Shown piece by piece: positions 1 through 7,244 of a DNA stretch of 12,157 nucleotides. This DNA is from SFTJ01 sp905210415 (GTDB lineage: Bacteria > Bacteroidota > Bacteroidia > Bacteroidales > Muribaculaceae): NCBI GenBank assembly GCA_902476295.1, contig CABSDC010000067.1:1-12157 (forward strand), in the 5' to 3' direction. Position 1 is the stretch's first letter. The number at the start of each line of letters is the position of its first letter. The position numbers and the translations under genes are program-made. The notes under the pieces were generated by a model, which was given only the letters and a program-made list of their open reading frames with translations, had not been told where the DNA came from and did not search any database.

Positions 1-52
1 CATGACGTGAGTCAAGGTTGCCCGATTTTTTATTTCACATCAATTCGCGGGG

Positions 53-334
53 TTACGGATTATAGAGATCGTGATTGAAGAAGTCAAGTATCTCATTGGC
101 ATTCTTCAGTGCCTCACGAGCCGGGCTGTTGGGATCGTACTGCAACGCCAGATTGTAGTTGCCGATGGCTTTTCGCCAATTGCCCAACTGCCTATAAGCA
201 TTACCTTGCAGATAGCATATCTGAGCCATTTCCAATGGATTGGCTTGCGAGGCACACTCCTCGAGCATTTCGAGAGCCTCCATTGTCTTACTGTTGCGCA
301 GCAAGTGCTCTATTTGTAGAAAATCTATTGTCAT
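53..334 (-). CDS. small tetratricopeptide repeat (TPR) protein
   Basis: A 93-residue protein made almost entirely of helical repeat. Residues about 36-69 fit the TPR consensus well (small residue and Gly at the A/G positions, LGNW turn, then a Y..AL..DP ending), and residues about 5-33 look like a degenerate first repeat. There is no signal peptide or membrane segment, so it should be cytoplasmic. The C-terminus ends in an acidic and aromatic tail (NEILDFFNHDLYNP), which I believe is conserved in short Bacteroidales TPR proteins. TPRs bind peptides or proteins; no partner can be read from the sequence. It lies 45 bp downstream of the iron-sulfur membrane protein on the same strand, so it may be third in that operon, yet a good -7 box sits directly before its ATG. 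Start and stop are clear. Function unknown beyond the fold. Confidence 0.85.
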   Translation of the reverse strand: MTIDFLQIEHLLRNSKTMEALEMLEECASQANPLEMAQICYLQGNAYRQLGNWRKAIGNYNLALQYDPNSPAREALKNANEILDFFNHDLYNP

Positions 335-338
335 AGCG

Positions 339-370
339 CAAAGTTATAAAAACCGTGTGAGATAAGCAAC
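339..370 (-). promoter_or_regulatory. candidate Bacteroidetes promoter for the TPR gene
   Basis: Read on the minus strand, 346-339 is TAACTTTG, a full match to the -7 consensus TAnnTTTG. At 370-367 there is GTTG, three of four bases of the -33 TTTG box, with 20 bases between the boxes. The -7 box ends only four bases before the ATG at 334, so transcription would start at or within a base or two of the start codon and give a leaderless or nearly leaderless mRNA. Motif match only; no experimental support. Confidence 0.5.
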
Positions 371-379
371 CACTTACAG

Positions 380-1864
380 TTACACCGAACGATGAACAGA
401 ATTTCCCTCAACATATATCGCACTGAATGGACGAGCCGGACAAACGTATTCACACGCACCACAGCCGATGCAACGCTCGGCATCTATCACTGGGAAATAT
501 GGCGATTGCGGATTGTTCTCGTCTTGTGGCATCATCTTGATAGCGCCATTAGGACAATGACGTGCGCAATTGCCGCATCTCACGCCGTCGGTGTTGATAA
601 TACAGTTTTCCTTAATCCACACTGCATGGCCTATCTGTATCGAAGTCTTTTCGTCGAGCGTTATCGGACGTATCGCGCCGTTAGGGCATGCTTGCGAACA
701 AGCATTACACTCTGGGCGGCAATATCCGCGCTCATATCCCATCTCTGGTTGCATAAGACTGTCAAGTTTCGACGACGGACGAAGCACTCCATTATGGCAA
801 GCCGCGATGCACAATTGGCAAGCGGTGCAATGTTGCGCCAGATTGCGTATGCTTAGCGAGCCCGGAGGCGTAAGTTTACCTTTGCGAACAGGTACCTTCT
901 TCTCAGCTATCGCTGCCAATCCGCCATCAACACGGCTATGCTGAGCCTTCACCACCGAAGTGAACGCAAAAACCGACGCTATAGTGAAGAATTTTCTACG
1001 CGACGAGTCGGTCATGACTTCTTTTTCTGTCTTTACTACTTTACTGCGCCTGCGATATGATATTGCCCCCTGGCTACAATTATCTATGCAGTCCATACAT
1101 GCCACACAGCGAGAATAATCGATACGATGATTCTTCGAATCGATGCACGAGGCTTTGCACTTGCGGTCGCAAAGCGAACAACCAACGCACTTCTCAGTGT
1201 CGATCACGGGGCGGAATAGCGAGAATCGAGAGAAAAAGCCAAGCACCGTTCCCACTGGGCAAACGGTGTTGCAATAGGTTCTCCCTCCTCGCCACGCCAT
1301 ATAGCCAATCACTGCAAGTGTGGCAAAAGCGACGCCAAGCGATATGCCACTCTTCAGCCAGACGTCAACTGAATAGAAAGCATAACTATCATATCTAACG
1401 GCAGCATCTGCCAAGCAGTTGTTGAAAAAGGCATATACAGGCGCAAAAATATTTGTCATTATACGGCCAAACGCACTATATGGCTCAATCAGTCCGGCTA
1501 TCGAAGTCAGCCCCACCAAAATAAGCACAACAAACACCGCAAGAAATCCGTAGCGCAAAACCGGCAATTCTCGTTTGTAGCCAAAGCGCACACGGGCCTT
1601 TTTGCGGCGGGGGGGGAACCACGACACCACATCTTGCATAATGCCCATCGGGCATATCACCGAGCAATACACTCTGCCAAAAAGCAAAGTCGCCACCACG
1701 AGCAACGCCGCCACTACCACATTGAGAGCCAACACTGCTGGCACAAACTGTGTCTTTGCCAACCACCCCATATAGCAACGCAATGTGCCAGTGAAGTCGA
1801 GGAAACAAAGTGTGATGGCTATAAAAGTTATCGCCGCAAGGGCTATTCTTATTTTTCGTAACAT
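380..1864 (-). CDS. membrane iron-sulfur electron-transfer protein, NapH-NapG-like fusion
   Basis: A 494-residue polytopic protein in two halves. Residues 1-270 resemble NapH: membrane segments near 4-24, 42-63, 102-125 and 173-191; two CxxxCP motifs (C67/C71 and C198/C202); then two cytoplasmic-type [4Fe-4S] motifs (C226-C229-C232-C236 and C253-C256-C259-C263). Residues 285-494 resemble NapG: a twin-arginine motif SRRKFF at 288-293, a short hydrophobic stretch to about 307, then 16 cysteines in four CxxC-type groups (C346-356, C382-393, C430-437 with C421 nearby, C465-475), enough for four clusters. In known systems NapH and NapG are separate proteins that carry electrons from quinol to periplasmic nitrate reductase. 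There is no nap gene here. The gene starts 5 bp after the stop of the exported aldo/keto reductase, suggesting that enzyme as partner (inference). The coding strand has a run of eight C at codons 83-86. The protein family is certain in outline; substrate and partner are not. Confidence 0.85.
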   Translation of the reverse strand: MLRKIRIALAAITFIAITLCFLDFTGTLRCYMGWLAKTQFVPAVLALNVVVAALLVVATLLFGRVYCSVICPMGIMQDVVSWFPPRRKKARVRFGYKRELPVLRYGFLAVFVVLILVGLTSIAGLIEPYSAFGRIMTNIFAPVYAFFNNCLADAAVRYDSYAFYSVDVWLKSGISLGVAFATLAVIGYMAWRGGRTYCNTVCPVGTVLGFFSRFSLFRPVIDTEKCVGCSLCDRKCKASCIDSKNHRIDYSRCVACMDCIDNCSQGAISYRRRSKVVKTEKEVMTDSSRRKFFTIASVFAFTSVVKAQHSRVDGGLAAIAEKKVPVRKGKLTPPGSLSIRNLAQHCTACQLCIAACHNGVLRPSSKLDSLMQPEMGYERGYCRPECNACSQACPNGAIRPITLDEKTSIQIGHAVWIKENCIINTDGVRCGNCARHCPNGAIKMMPQDENNPQSPYFPVIDAERCIGCGACEYVCPARPFSAIYVEGNSVHRSV

Positions 1865-1869
1865 ATCGG

Positions 1870-3246
1870 TTAAGCGTTTGGATTCTGTTTTAGTTTTTCC
1901 ACATATCGATCAATCACCTGCATCTCTTCAGGAATATTGATTTTCTGAGGACACTTCGGCAAGCATATTCCACAGCCCACGCAATGGTCGGCTTGGCGCA
2001 GACGTGGCACCTTACGGTCATATCCTATCAAGAACGCCCTGCGATTGGCACGATAGTCCTCGCTATTGATATCGTCGGCAAACGTGCCCTCATTCATACA
2101 CTTGTTGTAGTGCGCGAATATCTCCGGAATATTCAGCCCATAAGGACACGGCATACAATACTCGCAATGCGTGCATCCGATGAGCGGAAAATCATTGATC
2201 AACTTGGCTGCCTTCTCAAGCATCTGCAATTCATCATTGCTGAGCGGCTCAAGTGGTGAATAGGTGCGGAGGTTTTCCTGAAGGTGTTCCATATAAGTCA
2301 TGCCACTGAGCACGGTGAGCACTCCGGGAAAATGTCCACAGAAACGAAATGCCCAATATGCCGGCGACTTCTCGGGATTGATGCGCTGAAACATTGCCAG
2401 CACCTTATGGTTGACCTTTGCCAATCCGCCACCGAGCAGAGGCTCCATTATCACAACTGGGATACCGCGCTTCACAAGCTCGTGATACATATAATCGGCA
2501 TTCACCTCCTGCGAGTAATGCCAATCCTTATAATTCATCTGTATCTGCACAAAGTCAAATTTCACTGGTTGCTCGTTGAGCATATAGTCGAAAAACTCTT
2601 TTGTGCCATGAAACGACCAGCCAAGATACTTTATGCGTCCTGCTGCACGCTCATTCAATAGGAAGTTGAGCACGCCATTGTTGATGTAGCGTTTCATATA
2701 GTCTTCCTTCTCGCCTATGGCATGAAGCAGATAATAGTCAATTTTGTCTACGCGCAACTGCTTAAACGAATTGCGATACATAGCGATGCTTGCCTCAAGC
2801 GACTGATCTTCCTCAGCGAAATTAGATAGTTTGGTTGCTACCATAAATTCACTGCGCTTGTGATTGCTAAGTGCAATGCCGAGAGCCTGCTCAGAAAAGC
2901 CTTTGCAATAGCGAGGCGATGTGTCGAAATAGTTCACGCCATGAGCGATGGCATAATCCACCAGTCTATTCACTTCCTCCTGATCGATATGGCTCTCACC
3001 TTCCTTCACATCTCTATCATTAAGCACAGGCAGGCGCATCATTCCGTAGCCCAATAGCGACACCTTCTTGTCGCTGCCGGGCATATTGCGATAGGTCAGT
3101 TTGTCGGTTGGCACTTCTCCTGGGTCGGTGGTGACGCTTCTTGCCTTCTCGGTGCTGCATCCCGCCAACGAGGCAGTTGCCACGGCTGCTCCGCCGCCAA
3201 GCAGTTTCAGAAAACTGCGACGACTTACTCTCTCTTTTACACCCAT
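1870..3246 (-). CDS. Tat-exported aldo/keto reductase lipoprotein with C-terminal ferredoxin domain
   Basis: A 458-residue protein. The N-terminus carries a Tat motif SRRSFLK at 8-14, a hydrophobic stretch, and a lipobox LAGC with C30, so the mature protein should be a folded lipoprotein outside the cytoplasm. Residues about 50-350 are an AKR-type TIM barrel with the whole catalytic tetrad visible: D108 (YFDTS), Y113 (PRYCKG), K139 (ATKL) and H175 (LLHAI). The late-barrel segment VLSGM...EN (312-325) resembles the nicotinamide-cofactor site. The tail has two [4Fe-4S] motifs, C358-C361-C364-C367 followed by P, and C422-C425-C428-C432 followed by P. Cytoplasmic relatives (COG1453-type) would use NAD(P)H. 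Outside the cytoplasm that cofactor is not expected to be free, so electrons may come through the iron-sulfur tail from the neighbouring NapH-NapG-like protein (inference). First gene of the minus-strand unit; substrate unknown. The chosen ATG is the only one that includes the Tat motif. Confidence 0.9.
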   Translation of the reverse strand: MGVKERVSRRSFLKLLGGGAAVATASLAGCSTEKARSVTTDPGEVPTDKLTYRNMPGSDKKVSLLGYGMMRLPVLNDRDVKEGESHIDQEEVNRLVDYAIAHGVNYFDTSPRYCKGFSEQALGIALSNHKRSEFMVATKLSNFAEEDQSLEASIAMYRNSFKQLRVDKIDYYLLHAIGEKEDYMKRYINNGVLNFLLNERAAGRIKYLGWSFHGTKEFFDYMLNEQPVKFDFVQIQMNYKDWHYSQEVNADYMYHELVKRGIPVVIMEPLLGGGLAKVNHKVLAMFQRINPEKSPAYWAFRFCGHFPGVLTVLSGMTYMEHLQENLRTYSPLEPLSNDELQMLEKAAKLINDFPLIGCTHCEYCMPCPYGLNIPEIFAHYNKCMNEGTFADDINSEDYRANRRAFLIGYDRKVPRLRQADHCVGCGICLPKCPQKINIPEEMQVIDRYVEKLKQNPNA

Positions 3247-3319
3247 ATAATGTTGATAAGATTAAAGCATTTAATGTACTGTATTTGACTTGTATTTATC
3301 TATTTTACAAGCCATCTAA

Positions 3320-3327
3320 CAAAATTA
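3320..3327 (-). promoter_or_regulatory. candidate -7 box for the aldo/keto reductase operon
   Basis: On the minus strand 3327-3320 reads TAATTTTG, a full match to TAnnTTTG and the same octamer as the -7 box of the divergent tolC promoter. It would give a leader of roughly 65 nt before the ATG at 3246. I see no convincing TTTG box at the expected -33 position, so confidence is limited. Confidence 0.4.
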
Positions 3328-3385
3328 GCAATATTTTCGGTTAATTGCGACACACTACGTCAGTTTTTTCTCCATTCTTAATCTA

Positions 3386-3404
3386 CAATATTGCTGAAAT
3401 ATTG
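3386..3404. promoter_or_regulatory. 19-bp inverted repeat in the divergent intergenic region, possible operator
   Basis: CAATATT (3386-3392) and AATATTG (3398-3404) are perfect 7-bp inverted arms around a 5-bp spacer, a size that suits a dimeric regulator. A further half-site-like GCAATATT lies at 3328-3335. The site lies between the two divergent promoters, about 90 bp upstream of the tolC -35-region and about 60 bp upstream of the reductase -7 box. No regulator gene is present nearby. The region is AT-rich, so a chance palindrome is a real alternative. Confidence 0.3.
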
Positions 3405-3494
3405 GCACATTGCACACACTAATCATCAATAAAGCACTGAATTTTTGTTAATCATTGGTCAAAAACACATTATTTATATTCTAATAATCCCCAT

Positions 3495-3528
3495 TTTGGC
3501 CATAAACACTTTTTTAGCATTAATTTTG
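3495..3528 (+). promoter_or_regulatory. Bacteroidetes-type promoter of the efflux operon
   Basis: TTTG at 3495-3498 serves as the -33 box and TAATTTTG at 3521-3528 matches the -7 consensus TAnnTTTG exactly. The boxes are separated by 22 bases, slightly long for the usual spacing. The transcript would start near 3534, leaving a leader of about 35 nt before the ATG at 3571. This placement argues against the upstream in-frame start at 3445 and makes the ATG at 3541 unlikely. Confidence 0.6.
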
Positions 3529-3570
3529 CACAATGAATCAATGAAATATATTTTTTTGACACAAAATATT

Positions 3571-4995
3571 ATGCGTAAAAAAATCCTACTGATGACGCTT
3601 GCCTTGGCAGCAACAGCAGTGGCTCAAGTACCACTCGACTCGTGCCGAAATATGGCTTTACGAAAAAACAAAGCAATACTTATCGCCAACGAGAAAGTCA
3701 CCGCTGCTGGCTATCAACGTTCTGAGGCAAAAGCAGCCTATCTGCCTTCAATCGATTTCGAAGGTTCTTATCTCTACAATCAGAAAAATCTTTCACTCAT
3801 CGAGGAAGATGCTATGTTGCCGGTGAAAACATTTAATCCTGCAACTGGCAGTTACGATTTCAGCATTGTCACCGACCCTACTGGCAAACCTGTCACCGTG
3901 GGCGGACAATATGTGCCTAAGGAAGTGGCGCTTTTGCCTAAGAGTGCGCTCACTTACGACATACACAACGTTTTCGCCGGAGCTTTGACTCTCACCCAAC
4001 CTGTGTTTTTCGGCGGTAAGATTAAGGCGATGAACGACATCACCAAGTATGCCGAAGACCTTGCCAAGACTCTTCGCAACAAGGCTGCCGAAGATGTGGT
4101 TTACCAAGTTGACGCTGCCTACTGGCAAGTGGTTTCGCTTCGCGCTAAGCAAGACCTCGCCGAAAGCTATGTGCAATTGCTCGACACGCTCAACAGCAAT
4201 GTCAATGCAATGGTGCGCCAAGGCATCGCCACCAAAGCCGATGCCCTCAGCGTGGCTGTGAAGCTCAACGAGGCTAACGTTGACCTGACAAAGGTAAAAA
4301 ATGGACTATCGCTCTCGCGCATGTTGCTCGCACAACTTTGCGGTCTGCCTTCGTCTACTCAAATGACTCTTGCCGATGAAGGCAAACAGCAACTCGACGA
4401 AACCGCAATGCCTGCCAACTCATATAATCTCGACGAGGTGTATGCACGCCGCCAAGATGTGAACGCGCTGCAATTGGGCGTGAAAATCTATGAGAAAAAA
4501 GCCAAAGTGGCTATGTCGTCGATGATGCCACAGTTGGCTGTGATAGGCGCTTACTCGGTCACCAACCCTAATTCTTTCAACGGATTTAAGAATAAGTTCG
4601 GCGGAGCGTTTAGCGTGGGCGCTGTGCTCAAAATCCCTTTGTGGCATTGGGGCGGTAACTATAATAAATATCGAGCAGCTCGCTCTGAGGCCGTGATTAA
4701 GAACATCGAACTTGCCGACGTCCGCGACAAAATCGAACTCCAGGTGAATCAAGCTTCTTTCAAGGCTCAAGAAGCCGTGAAAACCCGCATGGCCACACAG
4801 TCAAACCTCGACAAAGCCAACGAAAACTTGCGCATTGCCAAACTCGGATTTAAAGAGGGCGTGATGCCTGTAGACAACGTGATGGCTGCACACACTGCTT
4901 GGCTCAAAGCCAACAGCGAGGCTATCGATGCGCAAATCGACGTGCAACTTTGCAATGTATATCTGTCAAAAGTGCTTGGCACAATGCAATATTAA
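3571..4995 (+). CDS. TolC-family outer-membrane efflux protein
   Basis: A 474-residue outer-membrane channel subunit. A Sec signal peptide is clear: MRKK, a hydrophobic core, and cleavage probably after AVA at residue 18. The mature protein shows the duplicated outer-membrane efflux protein layout: long Ala/Gln/Asn/Lys-rich helices (for example around 160-275 and 395-465) alternating with short beta regions typical of the barrel strands, and Gly/Trp-rich strands such as IPLWHWGGNY. Length agrees with the TolC family. As a trimer it should form the outer-membrane exit duct for the HlyD-like adaptor encoded 44 bp downstream. The reading frame is open back to 3445, but the signal peptide and the promoter at 3495-3528 both favour 3571. 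It is the first gene of a four-gene operon. The exported substrate cannot be deduced. Confidence 0.93.
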   Translation: MRKKILLMTLALAATAVAQVPLDSCRNMALRKNKAILIANEKVTAAGYQRSEAKAAYLPSIDFEGSYLYNQKNLSLIEEDAMLPVKTFNPATGSYDFSIVTDPTGKPVTVGGQYVPKEVALLPKSALTYDIHNVFAGALTLTQPVFFGGKIKAMNDITKYAEDLAKTLRNKAAEDVVYQVDAAYWQVVSLRAKQDLAESYVQLLDTLNSNVNAMVRQGIATKADALSVAVKLNEANVDLTKVKNGLSLSRMLLAQLCGLPSSTQMTLADEGKQQLDETAMPANSYNLDEVYARRQDVNALQLGVKIYEKKAKVAMSSMMPQLAVIGAYSVTNPNSFNGFKNKFGGAFSVGAVLKIPLWHWGGNYNKYRAARSEAVIKNIELADVRDKIELQVNQASFKAQEAVKTRMATQSNLDKANENLRIAKLGFKEGVMPVDNVMAAHTAWLKANSEAIDAQIDVQLCNVYLSKVLGTMQY

Positions 4996-5039
4996 TTTCA
5001 ATAATTTATCAGAAACCAAAGAAACAACTTTTTATAGTT

Positions 5040-6041
5040 ATGGAAAATAAACAAGAAGTAAAAAAAGAGACTATTTCGATTATGGCAGGTTCTGCAGTAG
5101 TCGGTTTCATCGTGGTGGCATTGTGCGTGGCTGGTCTGCTACTCATCAAGCCTGCCGACGACACTGTGCAAGGACAAATCGATGGAACAAGTGTGAGAGT
5201 ATCGGGCAAATTGCCTGGACGCTTGGCTGAATTGTATGTCGAAGAGGGCGACATGGTGAAGGCTGGCGACACTTTGGCTCACATCCACTCTTCTCTCATT
5301 GATGCAAAACTCATGCAAGCACAATCAATGGAGGACGCCGCTTCGGCTCAAAACCAAAAGGCGCAATCGGGCACTCGCATCGAAGTTATCAACACCGCAT
5401 ACAACCTTTGGCAACAAGCCTTGGCTGCTCAAGGCATCGCCAAGAAAACCTACGACCGCCTTCAAAACCTCTATAACGAGGGCGTAATCTCTGAGCAAAA
5501 GCGCGACGAGGCTTTCGCTGCATACAATGCCACTAAGGCTCAAGCCGATGCTGCAAAATCGCAATACGACATGGCTAAGACTGGTGCTCAAAACGAAGAC
5601 AAGGCTGCCGCTCAAGCTATGCAAAACGCTGCTAAAGGTGGCGTTGAAGAAGTGCAAGCATTGCTCGAAGACCAATACCTTGTGGCTCCTTGCGACGGCG
5701 AAGTTACCGACATCTACCCGAACATCGGCGAATTGGTGTCGATTGGCTCGCCTATCATGTCTATCCTTAAGAAGGACGATCTTTGGGCTACATTCAACGT
5801 GCGCGAAGAATTGCTCAACGAACTTCAAAACGGCAAAGAAATCAAAGTGATGATTCCTGCACTCAACAAGATGGAAACCACTATGAAGGTGTATTACATC
5901 CACGACCTTGGCAGCTATGCCGTGTGGAGTGCAACTAAATCTACAGGACAATACGACAGCAAGACATTCCAAGTGAAGGCTCGCCCTGCTCAACCTATCG
6001 AGAACTTGCGCGCTGGTATGTCGGTAATCCTCGTAAAATAA
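5040..6041 (+). CDS. HlyD/EmrA-family periplasmic adaptor (membrane fusion protein)
   Basis: A 333-residue adaptor that should link the inner-membrane permeases to the TolC-like duct. Domains in order: a short cytoplasmic tail (1-13), one transmembrane anchor (about 14-36), the first lipoyl half-motif (about 45-83, GRLAELYVEEGDMVKAGDTL), a long Ala/Gln/Lys-rich alpha-helical hairpin (about 85-210) that should meet the TolC helices, the second lipoyl half (about 214-250, APCDGEVTDIYPNIGELV), and a beta-barrel domain to the end (closing with LRAGMSVILVK). The start at 5040 is chosen because it gives a short charged tail before the anchor; the frame runs open further upstream but only into the 3' end of tolC. 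Gap to the next gene is 10 bp. The order TolC-HlyD-permease-permease fits a drug or metabolite efflux pump; substrate unknown. Confidence 0.92.
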   Translation: MENKQEVKKETISIMAGSAVVGFIVVALCVAGLLLIKPADDTVQGQIDGTSVRVSGKLPGRLAELYVEEGDMVKAGDTLAHIHSSLIDAKLMQAQSMEDAASAQNQKAQSGTRIEVINTAYNLWQQALAAQGIAKKTYDRLQNLYNEGVISEQKRDEAFAAYNATKAQADAAKSQYDMAKTGAQNEDKAAAQAMQNAAKGGVEEVQALLEDQYLVAPCDGEVTDIYPNIGELVSIGSPIMSILKKDDLWATFNVREELLNELQNGKEIKVMIPALNKMETTMKVYYIHDLGSYAVWSATKSTGQYDSKTFQVKARPAQPIENLRAGMSVILVK

Positions 6042-6051
6042 TCTCATCATC

Positions 6052-7227
6052 GTGCTACGACAATTTTTCAACATATTTCGCAGTTCGCTATCCCGAGGCA
6101 TTCGCGACATAGCACGCCACCCAATGTATCTGGGATGCATGGTGTTTGTGCCAATATTCGCGGCTGTGTTCTTTGTCACGCTGTTTTCCAACGGCGTTGC
6201 AGAGAAGGTGCCAAGTGCAGTGGTCGACCTCGACAGGAGCTCGGCTTCGCGTAGCGTAGTGCGCACTCTCGGCTCCTTCCAAAGCGTGGATATGCAATAT
6301 CAGCTCAATAGCTACGGCGAAGCTTTAGACTATATGCGACGTGGCAAAATCACTGGTTTTGTGATTATCCCCGAAGGTTTCTCTCGAGAACTCATGGCGC
6401 AACGCAAGCCCGAACTGAGTTTCTACATCAACTATTCCTGCATGACTCCGGCGTCGTTGATGCTGAAGGGATACACCACCGTGTCACTCCTCTCTAATGC
6501 GAGCGTGATGAAAGGAAAACTCTCTGCCATAGGCATGAGCGACGATGCCATCACGGCCACTCTGCAACCATTTGCCAACCATGTGCATGCTCTTGGCAAT
6601 CCTTGGCTTCACTATGGCATCTACCTTAGCAACTCGTTCGGCTCTACAATCCTTGCCCTTATGGTGATGATTATGACAGCCTACACCATCACTGTGGAAA
6701 TCAAAAACCACACCTCGGTGCAATGGCTCGACACGGCTGGCGGAAGCATTTTCATGGCAGTATTCACTAAACTGCTGCCTCAAACGGTGATATTCTTCCT
6801 TTCGGGCTGGACGATGCAATTGATATTCTATGGATTTGCGGGCTATCCGCTCCATTGCCCTATATGGCAAATGCTTTTGGCTGTGTTTATGCTCGTAGTG
6901 GGTTCGCAAGGTCTTGCTCTATTCTTTATAGGATTTGTGCCAAACTTGCGCATGTCGCTTTCGGTGTGCTGTCTCACAGGCATGCTGGCGTTTTCAATTG
7001 CTGGTCTGTCGTTCCCCGTTGAGCAAATGTACTCTTGGATGGGCATTCTTAGCTACATCCTGCCTTCGCGATACTATTTCATGATATATTGCAATCAGGC
7101 TCTCAACGGACTGGAGTTTGCTTACTCGGCTTGCTGGTATGCAGCATTGCTGATGTTCTCTCTCGTGCCTGCCACCATGCTTTGGCATCTGCGCAAGAAG
7201 TGCCTGCACCCAATATATGTTCAATAA
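6052..7227 (+). CDS. ABC-2 type transporter permease (first of two)
   Basis: A 391-residue membrane protein of the YhhJ/YbhS/YbhR (ABC-2) group. Layout: an N-terminal cytoplasmic helix, one membrane segment (about 26-46), a large extracytoplasmic domain opening with the typical PSAVVDLDRSSASR stretch (54-67), then a C-terminal set of about five membrane segments from roughly residue 197 on. It begins with GTG at 6052. This start is preferred because it restores the usual amphipathic N-terminal helix before the first membrane segment; the first ATG in frame comes only at residue 25. It lies 10 bp after the adaptor gene and 17 bp before a second permease of identical length, so the two probably form a heterodimer. 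No ATP-binding domain is fused to it and none is encoded in the operon. Substrate unknown. Confidence 0.88.
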   Translation: MLRQFFNIFRSSLSRGIRDIARHPMYLGCMVFVPIFAAVFFVTLFSNGVAEKVPSAVVDLDRSSASRSVVRTLGSFQSVDMQYQLNSYGEALDYMRRGKITGFVIIPEGFSRELMAQRKPELSFYINYSCMTPASLMLKGYTTVSLLSNASVMKGKLSAIGMSDDAITATLQPFANHVHALGNPWLHYGIYLSNSFGSTILALMVMIMTAYTITVEIKNHTSVQWLDTAGGSIFMAVFTKLLPQTVIFFLSGWTMQLIFYGFAGYPLHCPIWQMLLAVFMLVVGSQGLALFFIGFVPNLRMSLSVCCLTGMLAFSIAGLSFPVEQMYSWMGILSYILPSRYYFMIYCNQALNGLEFAYSACWYAALLMFSLVPATMLWHLRKKCLHPIYVQ

Positions 7228-7244
7228 CGTTTAATGAATGATTA

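Noticed and set aside
380..1864. Nitrate reductase electron chain (true NapGH)
   Set aside because: No napA, napB or napD-like gene is present, and the adjacent gene in the operon is an aldo/keto reductase; only the domain plan resembles NapH and NapG.
3445..3570. Upstream in-frame extension of the TolC gene (starts at 3445 or 3541)
   Set aside because: The extension runs through the promoter boxes at 3495-3528 and would bury the signal peptide that begins at 3571; the codon content there is AT-rich non-coding in character.
4899..5039. Upstream in-frame start of the HlyD gene overlapping tolC
   Set aside because: The extra residues are the tolC 3' end read in another frame plus the intergenic gap; the protein from 5040 has a normal cytoplasmic tail and membrane anchor.
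5325..6266. 313-codon open frame antisense to the HlyD gene
   Set aside because: It mirrors the codon pattern of the adaptor gene, runs across the gene boundary into the permease and shows no recognisable domain.
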